A DNA stretch of 64,000 nucleotides from Evansella alkalicola (lineage in GTDB: Bacteria; Bacillota; Bacilli; Bacillales; Salisediminibacteriaceae). The notes beneath the pieces were generated by a model. That model made no database searches. It was not told the origin of the DNA and saw nothing but the letters and a program-made list of their open reading frames with translations. How positions within the stretch are numbered: position 1 is the stretch's first letter; every line of letters starts with the position of its first letter. The stretch spans positions 1 to 64,000 of the forward strand of contig NZ_JAHQCR010000023.1 of NCBI RefSeq assembly GCF_019042735.1, in the 5' to 3' direction. Of the stretch, positions 24,984 through 33,982 are shown in pieces. The position numbers and the translations under genes are program-made.

Positions 24984-25997
24984 ATGAGTAAGATAATGAC
25001 ATTTTTGGCCAGTATATTGTTGTTAATGACGGTAGCATGTAGTAATGAGAATAATGTGCAAGAAGATTTGTCGCAAGAAGATTCAAACCAAGGTGAGGAA
25101 ATAAATGATGAAGCAGATGAGTCTGTGGAGGACGAGGGTGAAAAGGAAGAGGAATTGGAGGAAACGGCGTCCACAGATAATATGGAAGAAGATACAGAGA
25201 GTGAAGAAGAAGTAGGGGAGTCCGAAGATGGATCTCGAGATGTAAATGAAGATACATCTGTCTTCAGTGATGATCTTGATGCAGAAAATCTACTACGCCA
25301 GTCAGCATTTGCAATGGAAGAGATTGATAGTTTGCTCACTGAAGGGGAATTTACAGTAACCACGACAATTGATGGGATAGAGGAAAGGGAAGAAATAGCT
25401 ATTAAGATGATTTTAATACTGTCTAGTGAATTGCCAATGCTACATGTGGAGACGAGTCAAATAGCCAATGGTGATGACCTCGGAAATATAGATATGTATG
25501 CATTAGAAGATGTTGTTTATATAGTGGATCATTATACGGACGAGTGGTATAAAATGCCTTTTGATAATGATATGGCAGAGATCCACAATATGTTTAATAC
25601 GATAGAAACGGACGAACTTGATCATTACGCGAATATTGGGGAGACATTTCAAGTGCTCGATCAAGGAGACCACTACGCTTTAATATTTGAAGAAGAAGGG
25701 AATGCTTTTCAATCATTTCTAACTGGCTCAACAGCTGTGGATATAGAGAGCGATTGGATATTTGATGTTTACGGTGAGTTAGAAGGTTGGGGGAAATATG
25801 AAATCTTGATTCAAAAGGAAACATTCTACTTTTTAGGTTATAACCTAGAATTTGAACTTGCTTCTTCAGATGGTGGAATGGGCAATATGGAGACATATTA
25901 TAAAGCAGGATATACCTATTCTAATTTTGATGAGTATGATGAGATTGTTGTTCCAGAGGAAGTACTGGAAAAAGCAGAATCTATATTTGAATTTTAA
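24984..25997 (+). CDS. Acidic lipoprotein, function unknown
   Basis: A 337-residue exported lipoprotein. The signal peptide ends in the lipobox TVAC (Cys about 19). A very acidic low-complexity linker (about 25-90, mostly Glu/Asp/Ser) leads to a folded domain from about 95 (LLRQSAFAMEEIDSLLTEGEF...) that resembles the LolA-like / DUF6612 lipoprotein fold. ATG 24984 follows a GGATGGTGGC site. I cannot assign a role. It lies alone between two terminators. Confidence 0.7.
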   Translation: MSKIMTFLASILLLMTVACSNENNVQEDLSQEDSNQGEEINDEADESVEDEGEKEEELEETASTDNMEEDTESEEEVGESEDGSRDVNEDTSVFSDDLDAENLLRQSAFAMEEIDSLLTEGEFTVTTTIDGIEEREEIAIKMILILSSELPMLHVETSQIANGDDLGNIDMYALEDVVYIVDHYTDEWYKMPFDNDMAEIHNMFNTIETDELDHYANIGETFQVLDQGDHYALIFEEEGNAFQSFLTGSTAVDIESDWIFDVYGELEGWGKYEILIQKETFYFLGYNLEFELASSDGGMGNMETYYKAGYTYSNFDEYDEIVVPEEVLEKAESIFEF

Positions 25998-26070
25998 AAA
26001 GCTTTTCTGAGGGGATTGAGGTTGGTAACTTAGAAAAGTGTTCGCGCGCTGATTATTATCTTATGTAACA

Positions 26071-26147
26071 GAGGCTTGGACAAAAGTGTTTTAACATTTG
26101 AGAAATGTTTGTTTTTCTTTTTAAACACTTGTTATGTCCCAGCCTCT
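26071..26147. repeat. Long imperfect hairpin, GAGGCTGGGACATAA family
   Basis: The left arm GAGGCTTGGACAAAAGTGTTTTAA pairs with TTAAACACTTGTTATGTCCCAGCCTC on the right. It lies between two convergent genes, so it can stop both. The GGGACAT core is shared with the element at 53715-53837. Confidence 0.7.
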
Positions 26148-26153
26148 TCTAAC

Positions 26154-26753
26154 TCAGACGTCATATTTATCTGTAATTTTTCCAGCGATACCGTAAAACA
26201 ACAGCTTCATAATATCCTCAGTTAAGGGTAATATCTGTGAATAAACTTCTTCCTTCTGTGAGTATTCTTTAATCATGTGGATATAAAATAAAATGGCTTC
26301 ATTGGATACTTCAGGGTCAACGTACCCATCCTCTTTCCCTTGGTTAAATAACTCCATAAGCTTTGGCATCGATTTTTTCTTGTAAAAATCCTCGATATAA
26401 CTCATTCCATTGGCATATTCTTTCATAAAGTAGAGATAAAAATCCTCATGTATGTTTTCGGCTGCTTGCTTTTTATTAAAAATTAATTTCTTAATTTTTT
26501 CAGGAAAAGGAATATCACTATCAAGTACTTTTTCACCCTCTTCCCATGCTTTATCAATGTAATAAATAATTGATTCATGCACTAAATTATCTTTGCTTTC
26601 GAAATAATTGTATATCGTAACTTGTGATACTTTTGCTTTATCAGCAATTTCAGTTATAGAAACCTTCTGTACCCCAAAGTTCATGAATAAATCTAATGCA
26701 GCTTCTAAAATCTCCTTTTTTTTCAGCTCCCGTCGGCGTTGAAATCCGTCCAT
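26154..26753 (-). CDS. TetR/AcrR-family regulator of the ABC exporter
   Basis: A 199-residue TetR-type repressor. The N-terminal HTH (about 9-55) shows KKEILEAALDLFMNFGVQKVSITEIADKAKVSQVTIYNYFESKDNL; the C-terminal ligand domain is all-helical. It is divergent from the ABC transporter at 26912, and the spacer holds two TATGAAATA/TATTTCATA palindromes, so it probably represses that exporter and itself. ATG 26753 follows AAGAGGTGAAC. Confidence 0.92.
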   Translation of the reverse strand: MDGFQRRRELKKKEILEAALDLFMNFGVQKVSITEIADKAKVSQVTIYNYFESKDNLVHESIIYYIDKAWEEGEKVLDSDIPFPEKIKKLIFNKKQAAENIHEDFYLYFMKEYANGMSYIEDFYKKKSMPKLMELFNQGKEDGYVDPEVSNEAILFYIHMIKEYSQKEEVYSQILPLTEDIMKLLFYGIAGKITDKYDV

Positions 26754-26787
26754 TTTGCGTTCACCTCTTCTTTAGTTTAATAAAAAA

Positions 26788-26880
26788 TATGAAATAAAAC
26801 AAATCATATATTTCAAAAAAACTATTGCCAAAGGTTGGGGCTTTGTATAATATGAAATATATAAGTTAAAATATTTCATA
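26788..26880. promoter_or_regulatory. Paired TetR operators in divergent promoter
   Basis: A perfect 9-bp inverted repeat TATGAAATA (26851-26859) / TATTTCATA (26872-26880) lies beside the ABC gene promoter. A second, weaker pair, TATGAAATA (26788-26796) and ATATTTCA (about 26807-26814), lies beside the tetR start. Symmetrical sites on both sides of a divergent tetR-target gap are typical of TetR autoregulation. Confidence 0.6.
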
Positions 26881-26911
26881 ATTTAAAGTTTTCCTTATGA
26901 GGAGGATGAAC

Positions 26912-27829
26912 ATGAGTGTACTAACAGTAAAGAATCTTACGAAAAAGTTTGGAAAATTCACCGCGCTAGATGGTGTGAATTTAGAAGTGAATAGTGGAGA
27001 AATATTTGGGTTTATTGGTCCTAATGGTGCAGGGAAATCCACTACAATACGGGTCCTCCTTGGGATCTTAAAGGCGACAGAAGGAGATATAAAGGTTTTT
27101 GGAAAAGATGCATGGGCTGATGCTGTGGAAATTCATAAACGTGTAGCTTACGTTCCTGGAGATGTAAATTTATGGCCAAACTTAACAGGCGGTGAAGTCA
27201 TTGATCTTTTTGTAAAACTAAGAGGATCAAATAACCAGAGCCGACGAGAAGAGCTTATAAAAAAGTTCGATCTTGATCCAACGAAAAAATGTCGGACATA
27301 TTCAAAAGGGAATCGACAAAAGGTAGCCCTAATTGCTGCTTTTTCATCGGATGCAGATCTTTATATTCTTGATGAGCCAACATCAGGCCTTGATCCATTA
27401 ATGGAAAATGTTTTTCAGGAGTGTGTAATGGATGTGAAAAAACAAGGCAAAAGTGTCCTGTTATCTAGCCACATATTATCTGAAGTGGAAAAGCTTTGTG
27501 ATAAGGTCGGGATTATTCGTCAAGGAAAGATCATTGAGACTGGTTCATTATCTGAGCTTCGTCACTTAACTAGAACACAAATACTAGTGGATACGAAACA
27601 GCCTATCACTGGATTAAGTGAGTTAAAAGGGATACATGAGGTTATTGAATCAGAGCAAGGATTATCATTCCAAGTGGATACAGAAGAAATGGACGAAGTG
27701 ATGAAGTATATTAGTCAATTCAGTATTATAAAAATTGAAAGTGCCCCACCTACGTTAGAGGATTTATTTATGCGTCACTATGAAGGTACAGAAACAGCTT
27801 CAGATACGGGAGTGGGAGGTGGAAAGTAA
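26912..27829 (+). CDS. ABC transporter ATP-binding protein
   Basis: A 305-residue ATPase subunit. Walker A is GPNGAGKST, the signature is YSKGNRQKVALIAAF (a GN variant of LSGGQ), Walker B is LYILDEPTSGLDP, and the H-loop is LLSSHILSE. A C-terminal accessory domain follows, ending about 60 residues after the ATPase core, as in exporters of the BcrA/YtrB type. ATG 26912 lies 6 bases after GAGGAGG. Its last base overlaps the permease start. Confidence 0.94.
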   Translation: MSVLTVKNLTKKFGKFTALDGVNLEVNSGEIFGFIGPNGAGKSTTIRVLLGILKATEGDIKVFGKDAWADAVEIHKRVAYVPGDVNLWPNLTGGEVIDLFVKLRGSNNQSRREELIKKFDLDPTKKCRTYSKGNRQKVALIAAFSSDADLYILDEPTSGLDPLMENVFQECVMDVKKQGKSVLLSSHILSEVEKLCDKVGIIRQGKIIETGSLSELRHLTRTQILVDTKQPITGLSELKGIHEVIESEQGLSFQVDTEEMDEVMKYISQFSIIKIESAPPTLEDLFMRHYEGTETASDTGVGGGK

Positions 27830-29430
27830 TGTCTCTTAAAAACTTAGTTGCTAAAACTGGACAGCTTTCCCGATTTATTCTCAGGCTAGATCGTATTAGA
27901 ATTCCGTTATGGCTAGTAGGTATTTCGTTTTTCACATTAATTGTACCACCAGCTTTTAAAGAACTATATGCTTCCCAGCAGGAGCGAGATGTCATGGCGG
28001 AAACGATGCAAAATCCAGCCATGATAGCGATGGTAGGCCCTGGTGATTTGGCAAACTATACTGTGGGGGCAATGACAGCACACCAGATGTTACTCATGAC
28101 TGCAGTGGTCGCTGGATTAATGAGTATATTATTAGTGACTCGTCATACAAGGGCAGATGAAGAAGATGGTCGAATTGAGATGATACGCTCCCTTCCAGCA
28201 GGTAGACTGTCTTATTTAAATGCAACATTAATAGTATCACTGATTACTTGTATTGTTTTAGCACTCATCAATGGTGTTGGTTTATATGGATTAGGTATAG
28301 AGAGTATGGATCTAGAAGGCTCCATGCTTTATGGAACTGCTTTAGGAGCAACGGCTTTATTTTTTGCTGGAGTTACGGCCATTTTTGCGCAACTCACAGA
28401 AAGCTCTAGAGGTACAATCGGCTACTCTTTGGCGGTTCTTCTTGGAGCATATCTCTTTAGGGGAATTACGGATGTCAGTAATGAATCATTATCGTGGATT
28501 TCACCTTTGGGATGGGTAACAAAGGCTGAAGTGTATTCTGCAAACAACTGGTGGCCGATCGTATTAATGGTAGGGGCATCATTCGTATTGTTTGTTGTTG
28601 CAAACTATTTAAATGCCATTCGTGACTTGGAGAGGGGCTTTATGCCGTCAAAACCTGGGCGGAAATACGCCTCAAGGTTTTTACAAAGTCCAATGGGTCT
28701 GGCATTAAGATTACAAAAAACAGGATTGATCGCCTGGGCAGTAGGGATGTATATCCTCGGTGCATCTTACGGATCAGTGTTTGGGGACATGGAAGGTTTC
28801 TTTCAGTCAAATGAAATGATGGCACAATTACTGCAAGAGGCAGAAGGAGCGTCATTAACGGAACAATTCCTTCCTATGTTAATGGTTGTTATCACTTTGT
28901 TAGCTACTGTACCTCCAATCATGGCAATTAATAAATTGCGTGGTGAAGAGAAGAAAGGGCGCTTAGATCATCTCTTGGGAAGAGCTGTATCACGTGTAGA
29001 GCTAATGGGAGGATACTTAATCATTTCGATCTTGAATGGGTTTGTGATGGTGTCTTTGGCTGCTATTGGTCTATGGTCAGCAGCTGCTGCTGTCATGGAT
29101 GATCCATTGTCATTTAGCACAGTTTATGGTGCTGCAATGGGATATTATCCAGCGATACTTGTCATGATTGGTGTTGCTTCGTTTATAATTGGATTTGTAC
29201 CGAAGTGGACAAATTTCATTTGGATGTATGTATTATTTTCTTTCTTTGTTTTATATCTAGGGGGATTATTTGATTTTCCAGAATGGGTAGGCAAGTTAAC
29301 CCCTTATGGATTTGTCCCTCAGGCGCCAATTGAAGAAGTAACTTTTATGCCACTTTTCCTTTTAAGTGTACTTGGCGTTGCATTAATTTTTGCTGGTTTG
29401 GCTGGCTTTAGAAGACGAGACTTGGAGTAA
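27829..29430 (+). CDS. ABC exporter permease, two-repeat type
   Basis: A 533-residue integral membrane protein with 12 helices in two halves, of the ABC-2-like TMPS family found next to TetR regulators in Bacillaceae. The two halves share RADEEDGRIEMIRSLPAGRL and EEKKGRLDHLLGRAVSRVEL loops. Its start overlaps the ATPase stop (TAATG). Export substrate unknown; drug or peptide export is likely given the TetR neighbour. Confidence 0.87.
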   Translation: MSLKNLVAKTGQLSRFILRLDRIRIPLWLVGISFFTLIVPPAFKELYASQQERDVMAETMQNPAMIAMVGPGDLANYTVGAMTAHQMLLMTAVVAGLMSILLVTRHTRADEEDGRIEMIRSLPAGRLSYLNATLIVSLITCIVLALINGVGLYGLGIESMDLEGSMLYGTALGATALFFAGVTAIFAQLTESSRGTIGYSLAVLLGAYLFRGITDVSNESLSWISPLGWVTKAEVYSANNWWPIVLMVGASFVLFVVANYLNAIRDLERGFMPSKPGRKYASRFLQSPMGLALRLQKTGLIAWAVGMYILGASYGSVFGDMEGFFQSNEMMAQLLQEAEGASLTEQFLPMLMVVITLLATVPPIMAINKLRGEEKKGRLDHLLGRAVSRVELMGGYLIISILNGFVMVSLAAIGLWSAAAAVMDDPLSFSTVYGAAMGYYPAILVMIGVASFIIGFVPKWTNFIWMYVLFSFFVLYLGGLFDFPEWVGKLTPYGFVPQAPIEEVTFMPLFLLSVLGVALIFAGLAGFRRRDLE

Positions 29431-29476
29431 TCCTTTTTAAGAATATGATGTACGTTTCCATTTGCTAAAAAGAAAG

Positions 29477-29535
29477 GTGCTGAAACACAATATGATCGAG
29501 AGTTATCGATCGAGTGTTTCAGCACTATTTTTTTT
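29477..29535. terminator. Bidirectional terminator
   Basis: GTGCTGAAACAC..GTGTTTCAGCAC 12-bp perfect stem, T-run on the plus strand; it separates the ABC operon and the convergent AraC gene. Confidence 0.88.
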
Positions 29536-29557
29536 GGCTTTTAAACTCCAAAGGCAT

Positions 29558-30451
29558 CTACACTTTTTTTATTGGTACATGAATCTCCATACACCATTTA
29601 TCAAATTCCCATGGGTGGCAGCGTTCATCATAAAACTCAAAATCAAGTTTAGAGTCATCTATTTCATATCCAGATTGAGGGAACCATTCTTCTAAAATAT
29701 ATTTCCAAGTACCTTGTATGGAAGGGACGAACTCGTCTTCCGACACGATTGGAGTTGTAAATACAGCGTAGGTAGCTTCTGGAACCACCAGCGTGTACAT
29801 GTCATCTAATGCACGATCAAAATCTGCTACTTCCACGCCTAACACATAAGAAAACTCATCTGTCTCCATATTAGTGTGTACGCAAATTCCATATTCACCG
29901 TGTTTCATTGTAGTTTGTGTATCATAAAGTTTTGCCTCTTTCCCCTCTATATTACATTTATCCCAAAAAGCAGGAATGTCTCTAGAATGGGCATTATTTC
30001 GTAATGTTGTTTTGAATTCATATCCCACAACTTTAAAGGACTCTCTTTTTATGATTTTCGGTTGCATAATAATTCCCCCTGTTTTAATTTCTTTTAATTT
30101 TCCTAAATCAACTTTTGTTGGCTTTCCCATAGGTGCATGGAGCCTGTAATAGTTAGGAGGATACCCAAATGTCTTTTTGAAAGCTTTAGTAAAACCAGCG
30201 TGGGTCTCATAACCATATCGTAAAGCCGTATCTAACACTTTTTTTCCCTGGCTGATGTCATGAAGTGCAAATTGGAGCTTTCGTCTAGTCACATACTCCA
30301 TCACAGGCATTCCTACGAAACTATTAAAGATTCGATAGTAATGGTAGGTTGAAAAACCAGCTAGTTGTGCTAATTCATTCACAGTAATTGTTTCGAGTAT
30401 GCGCTCATCAATATAATCGAGTGTACTTTGAACATGATACATGTAGTTCAT
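29558..30451 (-). CDS. AraC-family regulator with GyrI-like effector domain
   Basis: A 297-residue regulator. An N-terminal double helix-turn-helix of AraC type (about 8-105; TVNELAQLAGFSTYHYYRIFNSFVG and ALRYGYETHAGFTKAFKKTFGYPP) is followed by a GyrI-like small-molecule binding domain (about 120-297; MKHGEYGICVHTN, EFYDERCHP). This layout is shared by Rob/SoxS-like and transport-linked regulators in Bacillus. ATG 30451 follows AAAGGAGG. It shares a terminator with the upstream ABC operon but its target is unclear. Confidence 0.9.
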   Translation of the reverse strand: MNYMYHVQSTLDYIDERILETITVNELAQLAGFSTYHYYRIFNSFVGMPVMEYVTRRKLQFALHDISQGKKVLDTALRYGYETHAGFTKAFKKTFGYPPNYYRLHAPMGKPTKVDLGKLKEIKTGGIIMQPKIIKRESFKVVGYEFKTTLRNNAHSRDIPAFWDKCNIEGKEAKLYDTQTTMKHGEYGICVHTNMETDEFSYVLGVEVADFDRALDDMYTLVVPEATYAVFTTPIVSEDEFVPSIQGTWKYILEEWFPQSGYEIDDSKLDFEFYDERCHPWEFDKWCMEIHVPIKKV

Positions 30452-30674
30452 TGCGTCCTCCTTTCTAACAACATCTTAACAAGTATGTAAGTTGAATTCT
30501 TATCCTTCCTTGCTGTGTTTTAACAATTTATCATTCATATCAAATAAATAGTTATAGGAAAAATATGTTATATTTAATAGTATATGAATCTGTGAAAGTA
30601 GGTGTTGGATGGCATATCAACACCCCTTGTCTCTGATTCCGTTAGTATCTAATTAATGAAGGAGGCGAAAGTGA

Positions 30675-31916
30675 TTGTTTGAATGGATAGAAAGACTAAC
30701 TTTGTTTGAGACAGTTCTGTTCATTACTGGCATCGTCATTTTAAATCTATTATATATGTATGTTGTAAAAGCTTATATGGAAAAATATTATGCTAGAACT
30801 ATGTCACCTGAGCTAGCCCTAAATCGGTTAAGGATTTTGAGTCAGTATATATACTTAATTGTTGTTTGTATTTCTAGTTTCTTTACAGCAATATTATTTA
30901 TGATCAGGCTGGTGCCATATTTACATCATTTAGCAGACCCACTACATACATTAATCGCACTCATAAGTACTTTTACGTTTATTGGGATTTTGTTAACGAT
31001 TAACCAATTAATTTTAATGGGGATTACGAAAAAAATTCGCCAAACGGAAGAAACAATCAAAGAAGAAATAGTTTCCTCTGTGAAAGGTCTAGCTTTTGTT
31101 TTTGTCCCAATCATGGTTTTTTTCACGTTAATTGAGTTATTACCAGAAGGATTTGTTGGGGAGATGGCATTTGTACCAATAGCTACTCTCCTACTAGTTT
31201 TCATCCCTTTAGTGAGTTCCTTGTTTATTGGAAAATTATTAAAAGCCCATATCATGCCTGAATCAGAAATTAAGGATCAGTTGCGAAATTTTATTAAGGA
31301 AAAAACGGATTTACCTGATGTGAAATTGTATATATGGCCAACGAAGAAAACAAAGGTGGCAAATGCACTAGTTAGTGGATTTGGTAATGTTAAGGAAATA
31401 TATTTAACTGACTATATGCTTGAAAATATGAAAATAAAAGAAATAGAAGCAATTTTGGCACATGAAATTGGTCATATAAAGAAGCATCATTTATGGAAAA
31501 GGATTGCATATATCGCCATTCTTCCATTAGGGGGTTATTTATTAGGTAATGGATTTGATTGGTTCGAAGAAAATGTTATGACTATTCCTGTCTGGCTTGG
31601 CTTAACTGTTATGATCGGATTAATCATTATCTATTTGGTACTCGTATTAAACCTCATTTATCGAAAACATGAAAGGGAAGCTGACGAGTATGTTCTTAAG
31701 CTTGGCGTAGATTATCGGGATTTTGCAGCAGGCCTGCTAAAACTCTCAGAACTAAATCAAATGGTTACAAAAATGAATAAAGTAGATGAATCGTTTCAAA
31801 CACACCCGTCTACTGCTCGGCGAGTACAATGGATCATCGAAAAAGCTGGTGGTACGATGGAGGACTTTGCAGAGTATAGAAAAGAAAGGGTAGAGGAATT
31901 AAAGGAGTCTAATTAA
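30675..31916 (+). CDS. M48-family zinc metalloprotease
   Basis: A 413-residue membrane protease with four N-terminal helices (within about 1-190), the catalytic motif HEIGH (in LAHEIGHIKKHH), and a third-ligand Glu in the segment RKHEREADEYVLKLG after two further helices. This is the HtpX/Ste24 (CAAX-prenyl protease) type of layout. The TTG at 30675 follows GGAGG by about 9 bases; the earlier GTG at 30671 runs into a stop. Monocistronic with a terminator. Substrates are not known. Confidence 0.88.
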   Translation: MFEWIERLTLFETVLFITGIVILNLLYMYVVKAYMEKYYARTMSPELALNRLRILSQYIYLIVVCISSFFTAILFMIRLVPYLHHLADPLHTLIALISTFTFIGILLTINQLILMGITKKIRQTEETIKEEIVSSVKGLAFVFVPIMVFFTLIELLPEGFVGEMAFVPIATLLLVFIPLVSSLFIGKLLKAHIMPESEIKDQLRNFIKEKTDLPDVKLYIWPTKKTKVANALVSGFGNVKEIYLTDYMLENMKIKEIEAILAHEIGHIKKHHLWKRIAYIAILPLGGYLLGNGFDWFEENVMTIPVWLGLTVMIGLIIIYLVLVLNLIYRKHEREADEYVLKLGVDYRDFAAGLLKLSELNQMVTKMNKVDESFQTHPSTARRVQWIIEKAGGTMEDFAEYRKERVEELKESN

Positions 31917-31950
31917 GTTGAATGAAATAGTAAAGATATCGTGTTAAAAG

Positions 31951-31999
31951 TGCTTTACTTTAGCTCAAGGACAAAATGTGCTAAAGTAAGGCATTTTTT
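31951..31999 (+). terminator. Terminator of M48 protease gene
   Basis: TGCTTTACTTTAGC..GCTAAAGTAAGGCA stem followed by T-run. Confidence 0.85.
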
Positions 32000-32040
32000 A
32001 TGTTTTATTACAGAATAAAAGGAAGTGACAAAATAAACAA

Positions 32041-32066
32041 AACTTCGCAGAATTGACTGCGAAGTT
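32041..32066 (-). terminator. Terminator of the unknown minus-strand gene
   Basis: AACTTCGCAG..CTGCGAAGTT perfect 10-bp stem; on the minus strand it is followed by TTTTGTTT. Confidence 0.8.
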
Positions 32067-32105
32067 TAGGAGAAGTGAAGACTAGTATATATCTAATTGA
32101 GGATA

Positions 32106-32921
32106 TTACGTTTGCATTAAGTCTGTTTTCTCAGTACTTGAATGTAAATTTGAGATGAATTTCTCATATTGTTCATCATAAAATGTATCAATCATTTTCT
32201 GAAAATGATGAAGCAAGTATTTCTTGTATTCCATAGCAAAAGCGAGAAGATAGATTTGCTGTCCTTGAGGCAATGCTCTAAAACCATCTGTTTCATTGAT
32301 CATCCATTTAACTACTTCAAGCTTCTCCTCGGTTAAGCGAGAGGGAAAGGGTTCCACTGCAAAATAAGTTAACTGATCCCTAACTACCTTTGATATACCA
32401 AATTCCTCTAGTTCTTGAACCTTGTTTAGTAAATCCAGATGCAGTATATTTTCTCCTGTCTTTAAATGATCAGGGATATCGGGGTGAAATAAATATGTGT
32501 TCAATATAATGGGGTGGATTCCAGTATGGTTTTCAACATATTTGTATACATAATCTTTCCTATCCTGGTTCTCCTGAAAGACTTTTAAGGCGCATTTATG
32601 TATGTCCATTGCATGGGGGGAATCCATATTTAATAAGTAGCATAAAAAAGTTAACCATTGATCACCAGTAGTCATGTTTTGATGGACGATACAAGGTACG
32701 GCTTGATTGTTATTGATTTCTTTATATGCGAGATATTCTTCCAGTCCTCTAATAACCCATAGATCACCGATTGTTGGGTCCATGGCTAAGTGGATATTAA
32801 CATTTAAGGATTTATCGTGAAGCAATTCTGTTTTTCTTAAGGATAATGCTTGTTCTTGAATTTTAATAGGCATTAATTCCTTCATTTCATGTAGGTCAAC
32901 ATATTTAATTTGTTTCATCAT
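32106..32921 (-). CDS. Hypothetical protein, possible ParB-like fold
   Basis: A 271-residue soluble protein. The segment at about 45-90 (DPTIGDLWVIRGLEEYLAYKEI, then AVPCIVH) follows the pattern of the ParB/sulfiredoxin-like N-terminal domain (..w.viDG.hR..a......vPv.v), and the middle region is helical and could be an HTH. The usual catalytic or CTP-binding motif is not evident, so this is a weak inference. ATG 32921 follows AAGGGGGTGG. It is downstream of a K+ channel gene, separated by a terminator palindrome. Confidence 0.6.
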   Translation of the reverse strand: MMKQIKYVDLHEMKELMPIKIQEQALSLRKTELLHDKSLNVNIHLAMDPTIGDLWVIRGLEEYLAYKEINNNQAVPCIVHQNMTTGDQWLTFLCYLLNMDSPHAMDIHKCALKVFQENQDRKDYVYKYVENHTGIHPIILNTYLFHPDIPDHLKTGENILHLDLLNKVQELEEFGISKVVRDQLTYFAVEPFPSRLTEEKLEVVKWMINETDGFRALPQGQQIYLLAFAMEYKKYLLHHFQKMIDTFYDEQYEKFISNLHSSTEKTDLMQT

Positions 32922-32984
32922 GTCCACCCCCTTATGCAATATATGAAATAGATGCTTGTATTATCACTACATTTGATGGGGGAG

Positions 32985-33036
32985 GAATGTCACAAAAAAA
33001 TTGCGGGACCTGGTCCCGCAATTTTTTGTGACATTC
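32985..33036. terminator. 25-bp palindrome terminator
   Basis: GAATGTCAC..GTGACATTC arms and the GC-rich core TTGCGGGACC/GGTCCCGCAA give an almost perfect palindrome of about 50 bases, with T and A runs on both sides. It can terminate both strands; the neighbouring channel gene ends just upstream on the minus strand. The hairpin at 36396-36430 has a related core. Confidence 0.9.
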
Positions 33037-33053
33037 TTTATATATGATTTAGT

Positions 33054-33827
33054 TTATCTGTTATCTGAGAAGTCTTTTTTGTAAGTGTCTAATAACAATT
33101 TTAATCGTTCTATCTCAACCTCAGTGAGTTCTTCTATCCTATCCACTTCCCCTTTAATATAAGCTATCGTTGGGCTTTCAGAATCGCTTTCCTTTTTCTT
33201 AAGAAAATAAGAAGCAACAGAGCTTGTTACCATTCCTAGTAAACCAATTCCAAAAATCATCAAGACGATAGCAATTAATCGTCCAATCATAGTCTCTGGT
33301 GAGATATCACCATATCCGACTGTGGTCGATGTTACAATTGCCCACCATACAGCGTCAGTATAGGAGTTAATACTTGGTTCTACAAAACGAATCGGTATAG
33401 ATGATATGAAAATCAAAATAACAGTACCAAGTACAACTTTATCTAAATTATTGGTTCTTATGATTGCATAAACTGGTCCTAAAATATGTTTCATGATTGC
33501 AATCGCCCGAAATAGGCGAATGATCCTTGCAAGCCGAGCTAACCTAAAAATACTGTCGAAAGGTATAATCGCTATGATATCGAGTGGATTTTTCTTGAGA
33601 TATTCTATTTTATTTTTACTTAAGATCAGTCGTGTTAAAACATCAACAACAAATATGATCCAAATTACAAAATCCAGATTTCTAATAAATGAATTTTCAG
33701 CATGATTAAAAATAAATATAACGGATGTTAGAGCTAAAATGGCCATGAATACTTCATAAATTAACAAAAGCTTCGATTTCTTTGGAGGAGTTAAACCGTT
33801 CTCCTTATTTAGATGATTCACTTCCAT
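33054..33827 (-). CDS. Voltage-gated potassium channel
   Basis: A 257-residue six-TM channel. The voltage-sensor S4 carries positive residues every third position (RLARLARIIRLFRAIA), the pore loop has the K+ selectivity filter TVGYGD (in STTVGYGDISP), and a C-terminal coiled helix (EVDRIEELTEVEIERLKLLL) follows S6. There is no regulatory RCK domain. ATG 33827 follows a GAAGGGG site. The antiporter gene upstream on the same strand has its own terminator. Confidence 0.93.
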   Translation of the reverse strand: MEVNHLNKENGLTPPKKSKLLLIYEVFMAILALTSVIFIFNHAENSFIRNLDFVIWIIFVVDVLTRLILSKNKIEYLKKNPLDIIAIIPFDSIFRLARLARIIRLFRAIAIMKHILGPVYAIIRTNNLDKVVLGTVILIFISSIPIRFVEPSINSYTDAVWWAIVTSTTVGYGDISPETMIGRLIAIVLMIFGIGLLGMVTSSVASYFLKKKESDSESPTIAYIKGEVDRIEELTEVEIERLKLLLDTYKKDFSDNR

Positions 33828-33944
33828 ACACCCCTTCTATTTAGTTTTTTATTATATTATCTATCTAATGCTCATTAAATTAAATACTAAATTGAACGTA
33901 ACTTGATTTTGGAGGAATATTGTAGCATTAAATAACAATAAAAA

Positions 33945-33964
33945 GAGGTGCATCGCAGCACCTC
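33945..33964 (-). terminator. Terminator of antiporter gene
   Basis: GAGGTGC..GCACCTC stem preceded by an A-run, which is a T-run on the minus strand. Confidence 0.85.
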
Positions 33965-33982
33965 AGTAGAAAAATGAAGAAA

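Noticed and set aside
24854..25363. Minus-strand Ser-rich frame opposite the acidic lipoprotein
   Set aside because: Serine-rich composition comes from reading the Glu/Asp-rich linker backwards.
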